Positions 24,001 to 31,700 of a stretch of 64,000 bases of DNA are shown here, piece after piece. The position numbers and the translations under genes are program-made. The notes under the pieces were generated by a model. The model was not told the DNA's origin. It saw nothing but the letters and a program-made list of their open reading frames with translations, and did not search any database. The DNA is from Phalacrocorax aristotelis (taxonomy: Eukaryota; Chordata; Aves; Suliformes; Phalacrocoracidae), in NCBI RefSeq assembly GCF_949628215.1, contig NC_134277.1, forward strand, positions 26,115,179 through 26,179,178, read 5' to 3'. Every line of letters begins with the position of its first letter. Within the stretch, counting starts at the first letter, position 1.

Positions 24001-26806
24001 CCTTCTGCCACAATTGCTTGGATTAACCTACTTCTCAGGTTTGTGAGAGTTTCCACGCTCAGCACAGACACTATTTGCTGTCTATTCAATTTTGTTTTGC
24101 TCCGTTGTGGGTGGGATTTAAAAAATATGGCAACTTTCCCTATGGAGTGTGTTTTGAAAAAAAAAAGAAAAAAAAAGAAACATTTCAGTGGCATCATTGG
24201 ACAGACAGAGGAATAGCAACCACAGGTCTCCCATAGTGGTAACAGAGCTCATTCACCAGCCCTCCCTGGTCTTTTCATCAGAACAAAAGCCTGACATTCT
24301 TCTGTTAGAGCTTAAAGTTTGGGAAATGTGGTTTTCTGTTTGCTTTTTTGTAAAAGCCTAAGGAGAATCAGGAGCTTTTTTGTTAATTTCTGGCTATCTA
24401 GGTCTGTGCTATAGCCCTGTCCTGCTCAGTCTGCGAGAGTTTTCTCATTGACACCAGTGAGGCCAGGATTTCATCTCTGGTTTTCTCTGAAGCAGACTGA
24501 AAGTGGTCCACGTTTGTTAAAGACCATTTTTGTGATATGCAAGCAGAAAACTCACATTTGAGGTTCCCAGTAAAGTGCAAAAGGTTTTCATTTTCAATAC
24601 ATTGTTTTTTATATTTCTAGGTAATGAATTACGGCCTGACTCATTCCTAGGCAGCATGGATCTTTATGGAGAACAGAGGCATTCCTATAGATCCAGGTAA
24701 GACATGGAGTCTCCTAGATCTCCTGTAAACTTTCAACATAAGTATGTTTTATTTTACATTACTATCCTCTGTCAGAATGCTCTTTAACTAAATGAATGCA
24801 TCAGTGCTTACTGCTAAGGTTTGTAATCCTTGGTGCCGTAAGATTTTTCTACTTTTTTTGTAAGGATACGTAACAAATGACATCTCCTGCCTTCAGTGTG
24901 TGTTTACTTATCACCTGATCAAGGCCAAAGCTTGCAGACTTCTGTCTGATTTCTGTCATGTTCTTGGAACTGGTGGTAGACGACTGGATAGAGCTATGGT
25001 TACCTACCTCCGCAGAGTCTAGGCTTTGTGACCAAGCAGACCCCCGCCGCCTGCCTGCCTTTCTGGCCGGCAGAAAGGTGGCGTGGGGAGGGGCTGCCTC
25101 AGGTGCCCTTGGCCCAAGAAAGGGAAAAGCAGGGCCAGGGAGAACAGGGCCCCTGGCTGTGGCTGGGGAGGGTCGCTGGGGCTGGGAGAAGTTAGCACTG
25201 CCTCGTGGCCAGAGCGTGGGTGGAAGCTGCTTGGTAGCTCTGCTGCTTGTTCTTGATGAAACCCTTTTGGATGGCTGTACTAAGCTGTGATACCAGAGGT
25301 ATTGGTCAATCAGGTGCCAGTGAAACCAGGTGTTTTTCACCAAAGGCGAGGTTTTTACTAGTGCCACCAGCCTTTGATGACTTCATATGGAAGTGTGGGC
25401 TCTGAACCTGCAGATTCTTGATGTTCTGAATCTTTATTTTTGTATAAACCACCTCAATGTTTGTAATCTTTGTGGCAACCATAGAGGTTTACATAGAAAA
25501 AATGTTTAATCTATTTTAGTCACTTTTGACTTATAGAGAATAATGAAGAGAGACAGAGTCCTGTAAAGGTGGCTGTGTCCTTGTTCACACAAGCTTCTTA
25601 ATAGAAAAGCAAACTTGAATCTACCACGGCTCCTGCTGCAGTCTCAGTAGGAATTTGCTGGTCAGTCTTTGTCCCAGAAAAATGCAGCAACAAATCAGGT
25701 GCAGTAGAAAGAAAAGGCAACGGGGAAAAGTGGTTTCTCTGGGGGAGGCAGTATGAGGGCTTGGGCAGTCCCGGGCAGGGAGGTTAAATGGGTACGATGT
25801 GCTGGGTACCGCAAGGGTAAGTTAAGGGACACGCAGTCAGCAAGGTATCCCTGCTTACACTAGTTCACTGTGCCTGCTGGTAACTTCTGCTTTATTTCAA
25901 ATCTAGCTTTTTAAAAACATCTGTGTTCTCCTGCCCCTAGGTTCCACGGTATGCATGGTGATATAAACCCAGTCTCTTTCGCCTGTTCTCAACTGCAGAA
26001 CTACGATCCTGAAAGAGCTTTAACAGATTACATCAATCGGCTGGAGGCGCTACAAAGGCGACTTGGCAGCGTGCAGTCAGGTAAGGGCTCAGGCAGTCCG
26101 CCCCGTGGCTCCGGGGTGGCACGAGGCACGGTTCCAAGCGAGAAAGCGCGTGCTGGTTCTCTGAGATAAGTAACAAACACCTTTGAATGTAGGCATTTTC
26201 AGCCTTAAACAAGAGGCTATTCTGAGCTGTAGCAAAAACCTCGTTTAAAAGAAAATGGTAAATACTTTGCAGGGCAGCACACAAGTGGGCTTTAATTACA
26301 GATTTTGAGTTTATTGGTAACACTTCAGCTTTCCCTGATCTCTAATAAATGTGCAGCAAGGATTCAGTTGACATTAAGGTTATAAGCTAGACGGAGAAAA
26401 ATATACCCAAAGGATTGGGGCATGGGAGTACAACGGGTATTCCTTCTCCTACCACTTTGATTACAGAAGTTACAGTCTTTTTGTCCCATGGATGACGGTA
26501 ATTTTTGTGCCATAAAAGGAGTAAATCAAGAAAATTGTCAGATCAATGGGACTTAATTTATCAAACTTGATGTGGGGATGATTTCTGCAATTACTGTGTT
26601 GAAGTCTTTCTTCAGCGTAAAATCCATCATTTGAGGAAGTTTTGTCCTTAAAAGATTTCCCATGTAAATTTTCATGCTTATTCAGCCAAATAACATGTCA
26701 TTGGTGAATTCTCATCCACTCATTCCCAGTGATCTTGATGGAAATATTTCTCCCACTTGCAGGTTCGACTTCCTACACTCAGTTGCACACGGGTACGAGG
26801 AGATAA
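1..26806 (+). CDS. AKAP9: AKAP9 (AKAP450/CG-NAP), C-terminal part, 23 exons
   Basis: A-kinase anchoring protein 9 is a giant coiled-coil scaffold of the centrosome and cis-Golgi that tethers PKA, phosphatases and gamma-tubulin complex components (family knowledge). The window enters near the end of an exon at base 1. It carries 23 exons, about 1,710 codons, roughly the last 44% of the 3,900-residue human protein. Seen directly: every exon junction keeps one open frame, and nearly all exons are heptad-rich E/K/Q/L coiled coil. An amphipathic PKA RII-binding helix is encoded at 5151-5207. The PACT domain starts at 22574. The protein ends HTGTRR and TAA at 26804-26806. The upstream half and promoter lie outside the window. 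CR1 fragments sit in two introns without touching exons. Identification rests on strong similarity to remembered human AKAP9 across the whole length, so I am confident of it. Individual splice sites are predictions. Confidence 0.96.
463..615 (+). CDS. AKAP9: AKAP9 coiled-coil exon
   Basis: 51 codons, phase 0 at both ends, beginning [11 protein letters not shown] and ending NKLFK. Acceptor GTAG|GTCACG, donor AAG|GTAATT. Heptad-rich and nearly identical to the remembered human segment. Confidence 0.94.
872..1051 (+). CDS. AKAP9: AKAP9 coiled-coil exon
   Basis: 60 codons from [11 protein letters not shown] to TTDNK, phase 0/0. Acceptor TTGGTAG|GATG, donor AAA|GTACAT. The coil continues with [20 protein letters not shown]. 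Translation past the donor, ending at 1108, is intron read-through. Confidence 0.94.
1052..4457. other. 3.4-kb AKAP9 intron, no features
   Basis: AT-rich intron without recognisable repeats, coding segments or RNA genes. Several T-rich tracts only. Confidence 0.7.
4458..5546 (+). CDS. AKAP9: AKAP9 large exon with PKA RII-binding helix
   Basis: 363 codons in one exon, the largest in the window, from [15 protein letters not shown] to EEMQTIQ. Acceptor TTTCCAG|GTTATT, donor CAG|GTAATT. Almost all of it is coiled coil. Within it, 5151-5207 encodes [19 protein letters not shown], whose spacing of small and aliphatic residues matches the known RII-anchoring amphipathic helix of human AKAP9. The frame starts at the splice site. 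A Met codon at 4533 is internal and is not a start. Confidence 0.96.
5547..6598. other. AKAP9 intron with G-rich tract
   Basis: 1.05-kb intron with no coding signal. It contains a guanine run G7-T-G8 at about 5960-5975, which could form a G-quadruplex. Confidence 0.6.
6599..6745 (+). CDS. AKAP9: AKAP9 coiled-coil exon
   Basis: 49 codons, phase 0/0, from [12 protein letters not shown] to LQQELA. Acceptor GTATAG|GGAGG, donor GCA|GTAAGA. The alanine-rich stretch [20 protein letters not shown] is typical of this part of the coil. Confidence 0.93.
7119..7622 (+). CDS. AKAP9: AKAP9 exon with Ser-rich linker between coils
   Basis: 168 codons, phase 0/0, from [13 protein letters not shown] to ETLRAKE. 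Acceptor TTTACAG|GTAAAA, donor GAG|GTACGT. A serine/threonine-rich break in the coil ([15 protein letters not shown]) is followed by renewed coil ([18 protein letters not shown]). The short minus-strand frame at 7283-7600 is a shadow of this exon. Confidence 0.95.
8061..8124 (+). CDS. AKAP9: AKAP9 small exon, non-coil linker
   Basis: 64 bases giving 21 codons plus one base, from [14 protein letters not shown]. Acceptor AATCTAG|GGAATC, donor AGTG|GTAAGA. Proline-rich and non-coil. The split codon joins the next exon to make Asp. Confidence 0.9.
8828..8946 (+). CDS. AKAP9: AKAP9 acidic/Ser-rich linker exon
   Basis: 119 bases. It starts by completing the split Asp codon and reads [16 protein letters not shown], then an acidic SEGMDEGG segment, ending PKKIK. 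Acceptor TTTTAG|ACTCTA, donor AAG|GTAAAA. Together with the previous exon it gives 61 whole codons. Confidence 0.93.
9736..9927 (+). CDS. AKAP9: AKAP9 exon
   Basis: 64 codons, phase 0/0, from [18 protein letters not shown] to HREAE. Acceptor TTGTAG|GGTTTG, donor GAG|GTATAA. A hydrophobic helical start is followed by [19 protein letters not shown]. Confidence 0.94.
10814..11002 (+). CDS. AKAP9: AKAP9 exon
   Basis: 63 codons, phase 0/0, from [19 protein letters not shown] to HRLQEQ. Acceptor CTGTAG|ATTTAT, donor CAG|GTAATA. Too short and too lacking in Met codons to stand out as an ORF. Found by frame continuity and similarity. Confidence 0.93.
11661..11805 (+). CDS. AKAP9: AKAP9 exon with weak donor
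   Basis: 145 bases from [20 protein letters not shown], ending SESQ plus one base. Acceptor TAATAG|GCTACT. The donor CAAG|GTGACT lacks the usual +4/+5 A-G. Read-through would add about 21 residues before a stop at 11868. Confidence 0.92.
12558..12777 (+). CDS. AKAP9: AKAP9 coiled-coil exon
   Basis: 220 bases. It completes a split Glu codon, then reads [20 protein letters not shown] through [14 protein letters not shown], ending in a split Arg codon. Acceptor CATTAG|AAATGC, donor CAG|GTGTGG. Exon sums with the previous and next exons divide by three (516 bases). Confidence 0.94.
13749..13899 (+). CDS. AKAP9: AKAP9 coiled-coil exon
   Basis: 151 bases starting in the split Arg codon. It includes [18 protein letters not shown], one of the most conserved coil segments, and ends REELE. 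Acceptor CTTTTAG|GACTGA, donor GAG|GTATTC. Confidence 0.94.
14801..15469 (+). CDS. AKAP9: AKAP9 large coiled-coil exon
   Basis: 223 codons, phase 0/0, from [13 protein letters not shown] to HNPNE. Acceptor TGGAAG|GATTTA, with a purine-rich -3/-4 but a good upstream tract. Donor GAG|GTACAG. Uninterrupted coil including [20 protein letters not shown]. Minus-strand frames over 15049-15512 are shadows. Confidence 0.95.
16671..16955 (+). mobile_element. CR1 LINE 3' fragment in AKAP9 intron
   Basis: About 285 bases matching the 3' end of CR1. The open frame reads [16 protein letters not shown] and [19 protein letters not shown], the conserved C-terminal tail of CR1 ORF2, followed by the typical CTCCAGAGGTCCCTTCCAACC 3' region and a CTCTGTGA end. 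5'-truncated, same orientation as AKAP9, in the 15470-17449 intron. Confidence 0.85.
17450..17652 (+). CDS. AKAP9: AKAP9 exon
   Basis: 203 bases starting [18 protein letters not shown], ending KAAS plus two bases of a split Arg codon. Acceptor TGTACAG|ACTACC, donor AGCAG|GTTAGA. Less conserved than neighbouring exons in its middle (a Thr/Gly-rich stretch). Confidence 0.93.
18537..18645 (+). CDS. AKAP9: AKAP9 exon
   Basis: 109 bases that complete the split Arg codon and read [17 protein letters not shown] through GLSYLEE. Acceptor TTTCAG|ATTGCA, donor GAG|GTGAGA. It sits inside a longer out-of-frame ORF that is a shadow. Confidence 0.93.
19453..19638 (+). CDS. AKAP9: AKAP9 coiled-coil exon
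   Basis: 62 codons, phase 0/0, from [19 protein letters not shown] to PSGDY. Acceptor CCTCTAG|CTGAAG, donor TAT|GTATGT. Contains [19 protein letters not shown]. Confidence 0.94.
20191..20391 (+). CDS. AKAP9: AKAP9 exon before PACT domain
   Basis: 67 codons, phase 0/0, from [16 protein letters not shown] to SENAVLR. Acceptor TCTTCAG|TCTTCT, donor AGG|GTAGGA. Contains [20 protein letters not shown]. The following intron hosts a 1.8-kb CR1 element. Confidence 0.95.
20757..22517 (+). mobile_element. CR1 LINE, 1.8 kb, partial reverse transcriptase
   Basis: A 5'-truncated CR1 in the intron before the PACT exon. An open stretch of 294 codons (20773-21657) holds reverse-transcriptase motifs: [44 protein letters not shown] and the catalytic box FTDDTK. 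It ends in a stop just after the box. Later frames ([40 protein letters not shown]) show decayed ORF2 C-terminus. The end is ATTCTGTTATTCTGTGA at 22517, the CR1 terminal repeat style. Immobile remnant, older than the two copies at 34.8 and 47.6 kb. Confidence 0.92.
22574..22806 (+). CDS. AKAP9: AKAP9 exon: core of PACT centrosome-targeting domain
   Basis: 233 bases from [20 protein letters not shown] through [20 protein letters not shown] to VSIAIS plus two bases. This is the PACT (pericentrin-AKAP450 centrosomal targeting) motif, the basic/hydrophobic anchor that places AKAP9 at the centriole. Acceptor TTGTTGTAG|AGAATT, donor TCAAG|GTAAAC. A CR1 element ends only 56 bases upstream. Confidence 0.97.
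23795..23880 (+). CDS. AKAP9: AKAP9 exon: end of PACT domain
   Basis: 86 bases that complete the split Arg codon, then [15 protein letters not shown], ending NT plus one base. Acceptor AATGCAG|AATGAA, donor ACACAG|GTAAAT. The Arg/Trp-rich tail closes the PACT motif. Confidence 0.94.
24621..24696 (+). CDS. AKAP9: AKAP9 short exon
   Basis: 76 bases reading [19 protein letters not shown] to SYRS plus two bases. Acceptor ATTTCTAG|GTAATG, donor CCAG|GTAAGA. Phase 1 in and phase 2 out, consistent with both neighbours. Confidence 0.92.
24980..25260. other. G+C-rich block inside AKAP9 intron
   Basis: About 280 bases of markedly higher G+C than the surrounding intron (24697-25940). Open frames on both strands (24849-25367 minus, 24958-25290 plus) reflect composition. 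It could be an unrecognised repeat or a small CpG-poor insertion. No family recognised. Confidence 0.4.
25941..26080 (+). CDS. AKAP9: AKAP9 penultimate coding exon
   Basis: 140 bases that complete Arg, then [19 protein letters not shown] and [19 protein letters not shown], ending QS plus one base. Acceptor CCCCTAG|GTTCCA, donor TCAG|GTAAGG. Confidence 0.95.
26763..26806 (+). CDS. AKAP9: AKAP9 last coding exon and stop
   Basis: 44 bases. They complete Gly, then read [13 protein letters not shown] and TAA at 26804-26806. Acceptor CTTGCAG|GTTCGA. The human C-terminus similarly ends in a short G-S-T...RR tail. 3' UTR follows. Confidence 0.93.
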
Positions 26807-26998
26807 TACCCTTTCAACATCTCCATCACTGGGGGTGATGTTAACGGGTTGCCTTCTGTAAATCTGTGCTCTTTCTGTGCTTTTGTATAATGTGTACATT
26901 GTGGGACCAATATGAACACAGCTGTACGACTGTATACAGTTCCATCCTGGCACACCCACGCAGACTGGGATTCATGTATATAGGCATGTCGTGTTCAT

Positions 26999-27020
26999 GG
27001 GGGGGGGGGGAAAAAAAAAA
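26999..27020. repeat. G12-A10 homopolymer junction
   Basis: Twelve G followed directly by ten A in the AKAP9 3' UTR, then A/C-rich sequence. Confidence 0.9.
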
Positions 27021-27310
27021 CAAACAAAAAAACCCCACCATTAAATTACCTGTATATTTGTGGAATGCTAATTTAAATGATTAACTTATGAAGTGTGTAT
27101 TTATCGAAAGGGTGCGAAGGTGAAACTTGTGTATTAATGAAATTGAGCTACATTCAGCAACGTTTACTTGCACTTTTTCTGGCAAGGCTACTGAAGTTAC
27201 ATGACTCGTAATATTTGCTACTGGCAGTGCAGACAGAATATCACTTGTAGAGACCTATTTTTGTAACGGTAGAAGTTTTGAATTTTATGGGTATTTTGTC
27301 AAAGTACCAA

Positions 27311-27316
27311 AATAAA
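27311..27316 (+). terminator. AKAP9: AKAP9 poly(A) signal AATAAA
   Basis: Canonical hexamer 505 bases after the stop, followed by a T/G-rich stretch (TGTGTTC at about 27337) that could be the downstream element. Confidence 0.6.
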
Positions 27317-27355
27317 GATGACTTCATGCTTTTAACTGTGTTCAATGTCCACTCC

Positions 27356-27361
27356 TTTATT
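27356..27361 (-). terminator. CYP51A1: CYP51A1 distal poly(A) signal (candidate)
   Basis: TTTATT on plus, that is AATAAA on minus, about 1.23 kb after the CYP51A1 stop and only 40 bases from the convergent AKAP9 hexamer. Confidence 0.4.
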
Positions 27362-27657
27362 CACGCTGAAACGGTTGCTCCTACTCGTGGTGGCTGGAGC
27401 TTTACTCTTCGTGCCTTCCCCAACGCTGTTGCTTCTGAGGAGAGAGAGCAGGTACAAGCTTGGTTTCTGAAGACCCTGGTCACATCTGACAGGGCTAGAA
27501 GGGAAGGTATTGCGCTCTCTGGGTGGCTGTGACTGATAGAAAGTTTTGGAAGTTACACCCAAGTTTAGAGCAAAAAAGATGGGGCAAAGCCCTTGCTACA
27601 GTAAGCACTGACAAAGCAGGGGGAGCTCTTTGCATGATGAACTTTGTACTTAAAAGA

Positions 27658-27663
27658 AATAAA
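27658..27663 (+). terminator. Alternative AKAP9 poly(A) signal AATAAA
   Basis: Second canonical hexamer on the plus strand about 850 bases after the AKAP9 stop. Use is unproven. Confidence 0.3.
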
Positions 27664-28045
27664 GTAGTTTACTTAGAAAAAATCTTTTCAGAAGGGTCAG
27701 GGTTGAGCACAGAAAACTCCCACAAGAGGTTTGTTTATAAATTTAATTCAAAGTGCCTGTGAGCCAGAGCTCGTTACCATTTATCACTGCCACTCTTGAA
27801 CCAAACACCATTTAATAGTCCTCAGTGAGTCAGTACAAAGGGGGACAACATTCAACTACTTCACTTAATCTGTGACCATTTTGTACACAAACATGTTTGT
27901 TATTTACAAAATTAACATTTACTTTCACACTTACATCAAGCTTCCAGAGATCACTACTTTCCAAAGTTGTTTTTTTTTAGAAAATTTTTTGTTGATCTCT
28001 GAACTTAAGCTTTTCACAGCTGCCTCAAGTTTGACATTTAAATCA

Positions 28046-28051
28046 TTTATT
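28046..28051 (-). terminator. CYP51A1: CYP51A1 proximal poly(A) signal (candidate)
   Basis: First AATAAA (plus TTTATT) found downstream of the CYP51A1 stop, about 540 bases after it. It would give a shorter 3' UTR that does not reach AKAP9. Confidence 0.45.
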
Positions 28052-28592
28052 CTCAGAAGAGACCACCTCCCTGTGAGTGTTCTGTAGACACGTGGGCACT
28101 TCAAGAACCAGCCAAGGCCATACCTAGTTCCCTTGGAACAGAATCACAAGTATCAAAGGTAGGGCACCACCACATCCATTGCCCCGCGGCACCTGCTCCC
28201 TGGTGGAGTTACTCTAACTGGATACAGAGGTGAGGTATGCAGTCTTACCCCTTGTTAGCTGGGGAAAAGTAACCTTCCATTATGTTTTCAAAAGCAGAGA
28301 GTTCCATTTATAGAAATTACTTATTTCTTCACTGTAAAGGGTTGGCATGCACCTTAAAAGTATTACACCAATAGAAAAGGCTTTTTCTTTAAAAATGCAG
28401 TGAGAAATTTGTAGAACAAGCAGTTATACAAGGCAGCATTAAACAGTGTGGGCAAACAAAAAGAGATGAAGACCTTGCATTTGGTAGATCATTGTTGCTT
28501 ATCTAACAGGTTCCACTTGCCACTCATTTTGTCATCATTCTGTTCAAAAGTCTGTTAGTTCACACAAATAAGTAAGGTTTTAGCTCCAGAAT

Positions 28593-28771
28593 TTACAGTG
28601 ACCGCCTCTTGTATCGGATAATGGGGTTATTGGGTGTGTGTATCATTGTTGTATAATTTATAGTCGGAAAATAGTCATTGATGAGATCAAATTCATACAA
28701 ACGAAGCAAAGTAGACCAAATAGTCTTAATCTGAACATAAGCGAAGTTTTCTCCAATGCAGCGATGACGAC
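28593..28771 (-). CDS. CYP51A1: CYP51A1 exon 10: heme Cys and C-terminus
   Basis: 179 bases that complete Gly, then [18 protein letters not shown] with the heme-ligand Cys438, ending [11 protein letters not shown] and a stop at 28593-28595. Acceptor CTTCTAG|GTCGTC. The apparent Met upstream at 28787 is intronic. Confidence 0.96.
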
Positions 28772-31700
28772 CTAGAAGGAAAGCCATAAAAGCAGTTAGA
28801 ATTCTTAGTTATTAAATCACCTTTGACAACAAGCTAACTTTAAAAGTTCTATGCGGACAGTAGTTGCTTCTCCCCTTCCTAAGCGTGAGGCTCTGATGCT
28901 GCGCATACACCATTACATAACTCCACCAAAGTCTTGTTTTTCTAAGCTGTCACTGCATAAAACAGATGGAGTAATTTGAACGAGATTGTGGTGTTCTGTC
29001 CTCACCAGAAAGCGTTGCTTTATATATCACTAAAGAAGCACTTGCAACACTGAGAGAAGATACCAACTCTAACCCTAGTGTGATGGTATTTGCAAACCAT
29101 TTTGGCAGTTGTGACCCTGCGTGGATTTTTGCTCTACCTTAAACTGACTTTATATGACCAAGTTTTTTAGCTTGACTTGAAAAGACTCGAGTCAAATATC
29201 ACACATGCTAAGCCAAAGGCTTGTCTGAGCGACGTAGAGAGCTATTACTAATGCAAAACTGTCGGCTTCGTTCTTAACAGCACTTTCACAGTAAGGAAAT
29301 TTTCAGGCAGCAATAGAGAGAAAAAATAGATCCTCAGACGCTACAGAGTGGGGAGGTGCCGTATGAGACAGCCAGGATGAGCCGCTTCAGCGCACAATCA
29401 CTCAGGAAGGCGCTGCCTTCTCTTACTCACCAGCGCCAAATGGAACATACGCAAATTTCTCTCCGGCTGCTGGGTTATCTTGGAGATATCGGTCAGGTTT
29501 GAAGTCTAGAGCATCTCTCCAGGAGTCCCTGAGTCTGTGGTTAACAGTGGGAGATACACAGACCTGATGGCCGGGGGGAATGTCATATCCAGCAACAGTC
29601 TGCAAGACGAGACAAGACCCCACACGTCACAAAATGTCTCCATTTTTCTTTTTAAAGTGTTATTTGAAGTGCTGTATCATGAGGCTTGAATTTCAAAGCT
29701 CATTCAGAATTAATGCAGCCTAATACTTTACTAACTGTACAGGGCACAACGTTCAAGTAGTTGCAGGAACCTTTCAGCTCCTTTAACATGGCTGGCAGTT
29801 CTACAGAAAGGGTTTTTTAAAAATGAATGAACTTAAAATTTTGTGAAAACATTTGTCATGGGAGGGACAATCTTTAAAAAAATTATTTTACTTTTTATCT
29901 TATTTGTACAAACAGCAAGTTTTCTTTCATATTTACCTAGCTTGTATTGTATTAAGTGCAAACCAAATTTTTCCAAGATAACTATTCAAAATACCTGGCA
30001 AACAAACAAATCTCTAAGTGGTAGCACCAAACTAGGAACTCGAGTGAGAATGATAGCTAATTCTAAGGCTGCAAGTGGCTGTTACTAGGTCCCCTCAGAG
30101 CCTTCCCTTCTCCAGGTTCAAAGCCCGTTCACTCAGCCTTTCCTCACCGGAGGGGTGCTACAACCCCAGACCATCTTGGTGGCCCTCTGCTTGCTTCACT
30201 TCGTCAGCATCTTAACTGCTGGGGCCCAGAGGGGTCCAAAACCAGACACAAATAATTCCGGAGGAAGGTAACAACAATCAAGTTCAAGGCATTAATTGCT
30301 TTCCTCAGTGAACACCGGCTCTGCTCCCAGAATGCCACCAGCTTTCATCCCTGCCAAACACTGCTCACTCATGTTTTCCTGACTGCCAACTGGGCCACCC
30401 CCCACCTGGCCTTTTCAGCCCTGTTCTTCAGAAGCAAAGCCAGCTCTGACATGAGCACTCACTTGGGGAGTTCTGGCCATTCTCATCATGGTCATTATAG
30501 GCGGTCTAAGCCTTAAAGTCTCTTTTAGACAGCGATCCAGCAAACTGAGATCCTTGAGCTGAAAATATAGAGAAGATGTATCAAAATATAGTCAGGTTAG
30601 TGTTGAATAAACAAAATGGTATTTTATACCATTTAAAAACAGATCTTTTAAAAAAAAAAAATCGAAGAGTAAGCAACTCATATTTACATGTACTTCATTA
30701 GCTAACCTGATAATTTTTTTTTCCATTTGATTCAGTTAAGAAGAAAAAAAATCTCTGACCAGTGCAATCAATTACGACTAGTTTCTTACTACTCTGTCTC
30801 ACGAGCATTTTCTGACACCTAATTAAAGAACAAGGTCACACTGCATGCTTTCCTCAGTGGGAATATGAGGATCTTTCTCCTCTACAGAACTATCATTTCT
30901 TAAATAGAAATTGTAGGAACTGTAATTTCCTTAATGAACACTGATTGATTAAAAAAAACACCAGTAGCAAGCTGAAAATTCCCTTGGAGAGGGGAGGAGA
31001 TGTATTGGCAGTGTTATCACAGAGTGACTGTGCCAGATTATTACTCTAAGATCGAGCATATGACTCTTTCACAGGGGGTTTTTTTTATAAGCATCTAAAA
31101 ATATAAAAATACCCAGCCAGAATCATGTAACATACAAACCTGGTCGTAAGTTAATGGTGGCAAGTCATCCCCACAGACTGCCTTTTGTTCTGCATAGCAC
31201 TGGTCCTGTATGGATTTGTCTCTGGCTATGAAGAAGCCAAGCCAGGCACTGGTGGTGGAGGATGTGTGCTGCCCCGCTAGGAGCAGCCCGATAAGCATTC
31301 CAGCAATTTCATTGTCTGTCAGCGGACGGCCATCCCTAGGTTGAAGGGTGTTACGTTAGAGCTTCATTGGATCAGGTTTCCAGTTACAGTACTATTTGCA
31401 AGTTCTTCTAATGACTTTCTCCTCTTTTGTTGCCTACTCTAAATGGAGTAGCAAAAGATCTAGGGGTAGGGAGGATAACAGAGGGGGACAGACTCTCAAA
31501 GATCCTTAAGAAAATCATTACTGAGCAGCCAGCACAGTGAAAGAAAGCAACCTCGTGACCACTGAGGAAAATCTCAGAAATCTAAATAAACATTTACAAG
31601 TAAAGGTTTTAAGCTGTTTTAAGAATGCCAGCAACTTGTCCTAGCTGTAACAAAACCAATTCAGAACACAAGACAGTACTTCTTGTTTTTCAGTAGCTAG

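Larger units (their letters stand above)
26807..27330 (+). other. AKAP9: AKAP9 3' UTR (predicted)
   Basis: Untranslated sequence after the TAA, ending near the first AATAAA at 27311. It contains a G12 run (26999-27010) directly followed by an A10 run. A second AATAAA at 27658 would give a longer form that overlaps CYP51A1 in antisense. Confidence 0.6.

Noticed and set aside
24849-25367. 172-codon minus ORF as a gene
   Set aside because: Low-complexity Pro/Ser/Arg composition in a G+C-rich patch with an overlapping plus ORF. No recognised domain.
29843-30088. Plus-strand 81-codon ORF in CYP51A1 intron
   Set aside because: Intronic, no homology, chance open frame in AT-rich sequence.
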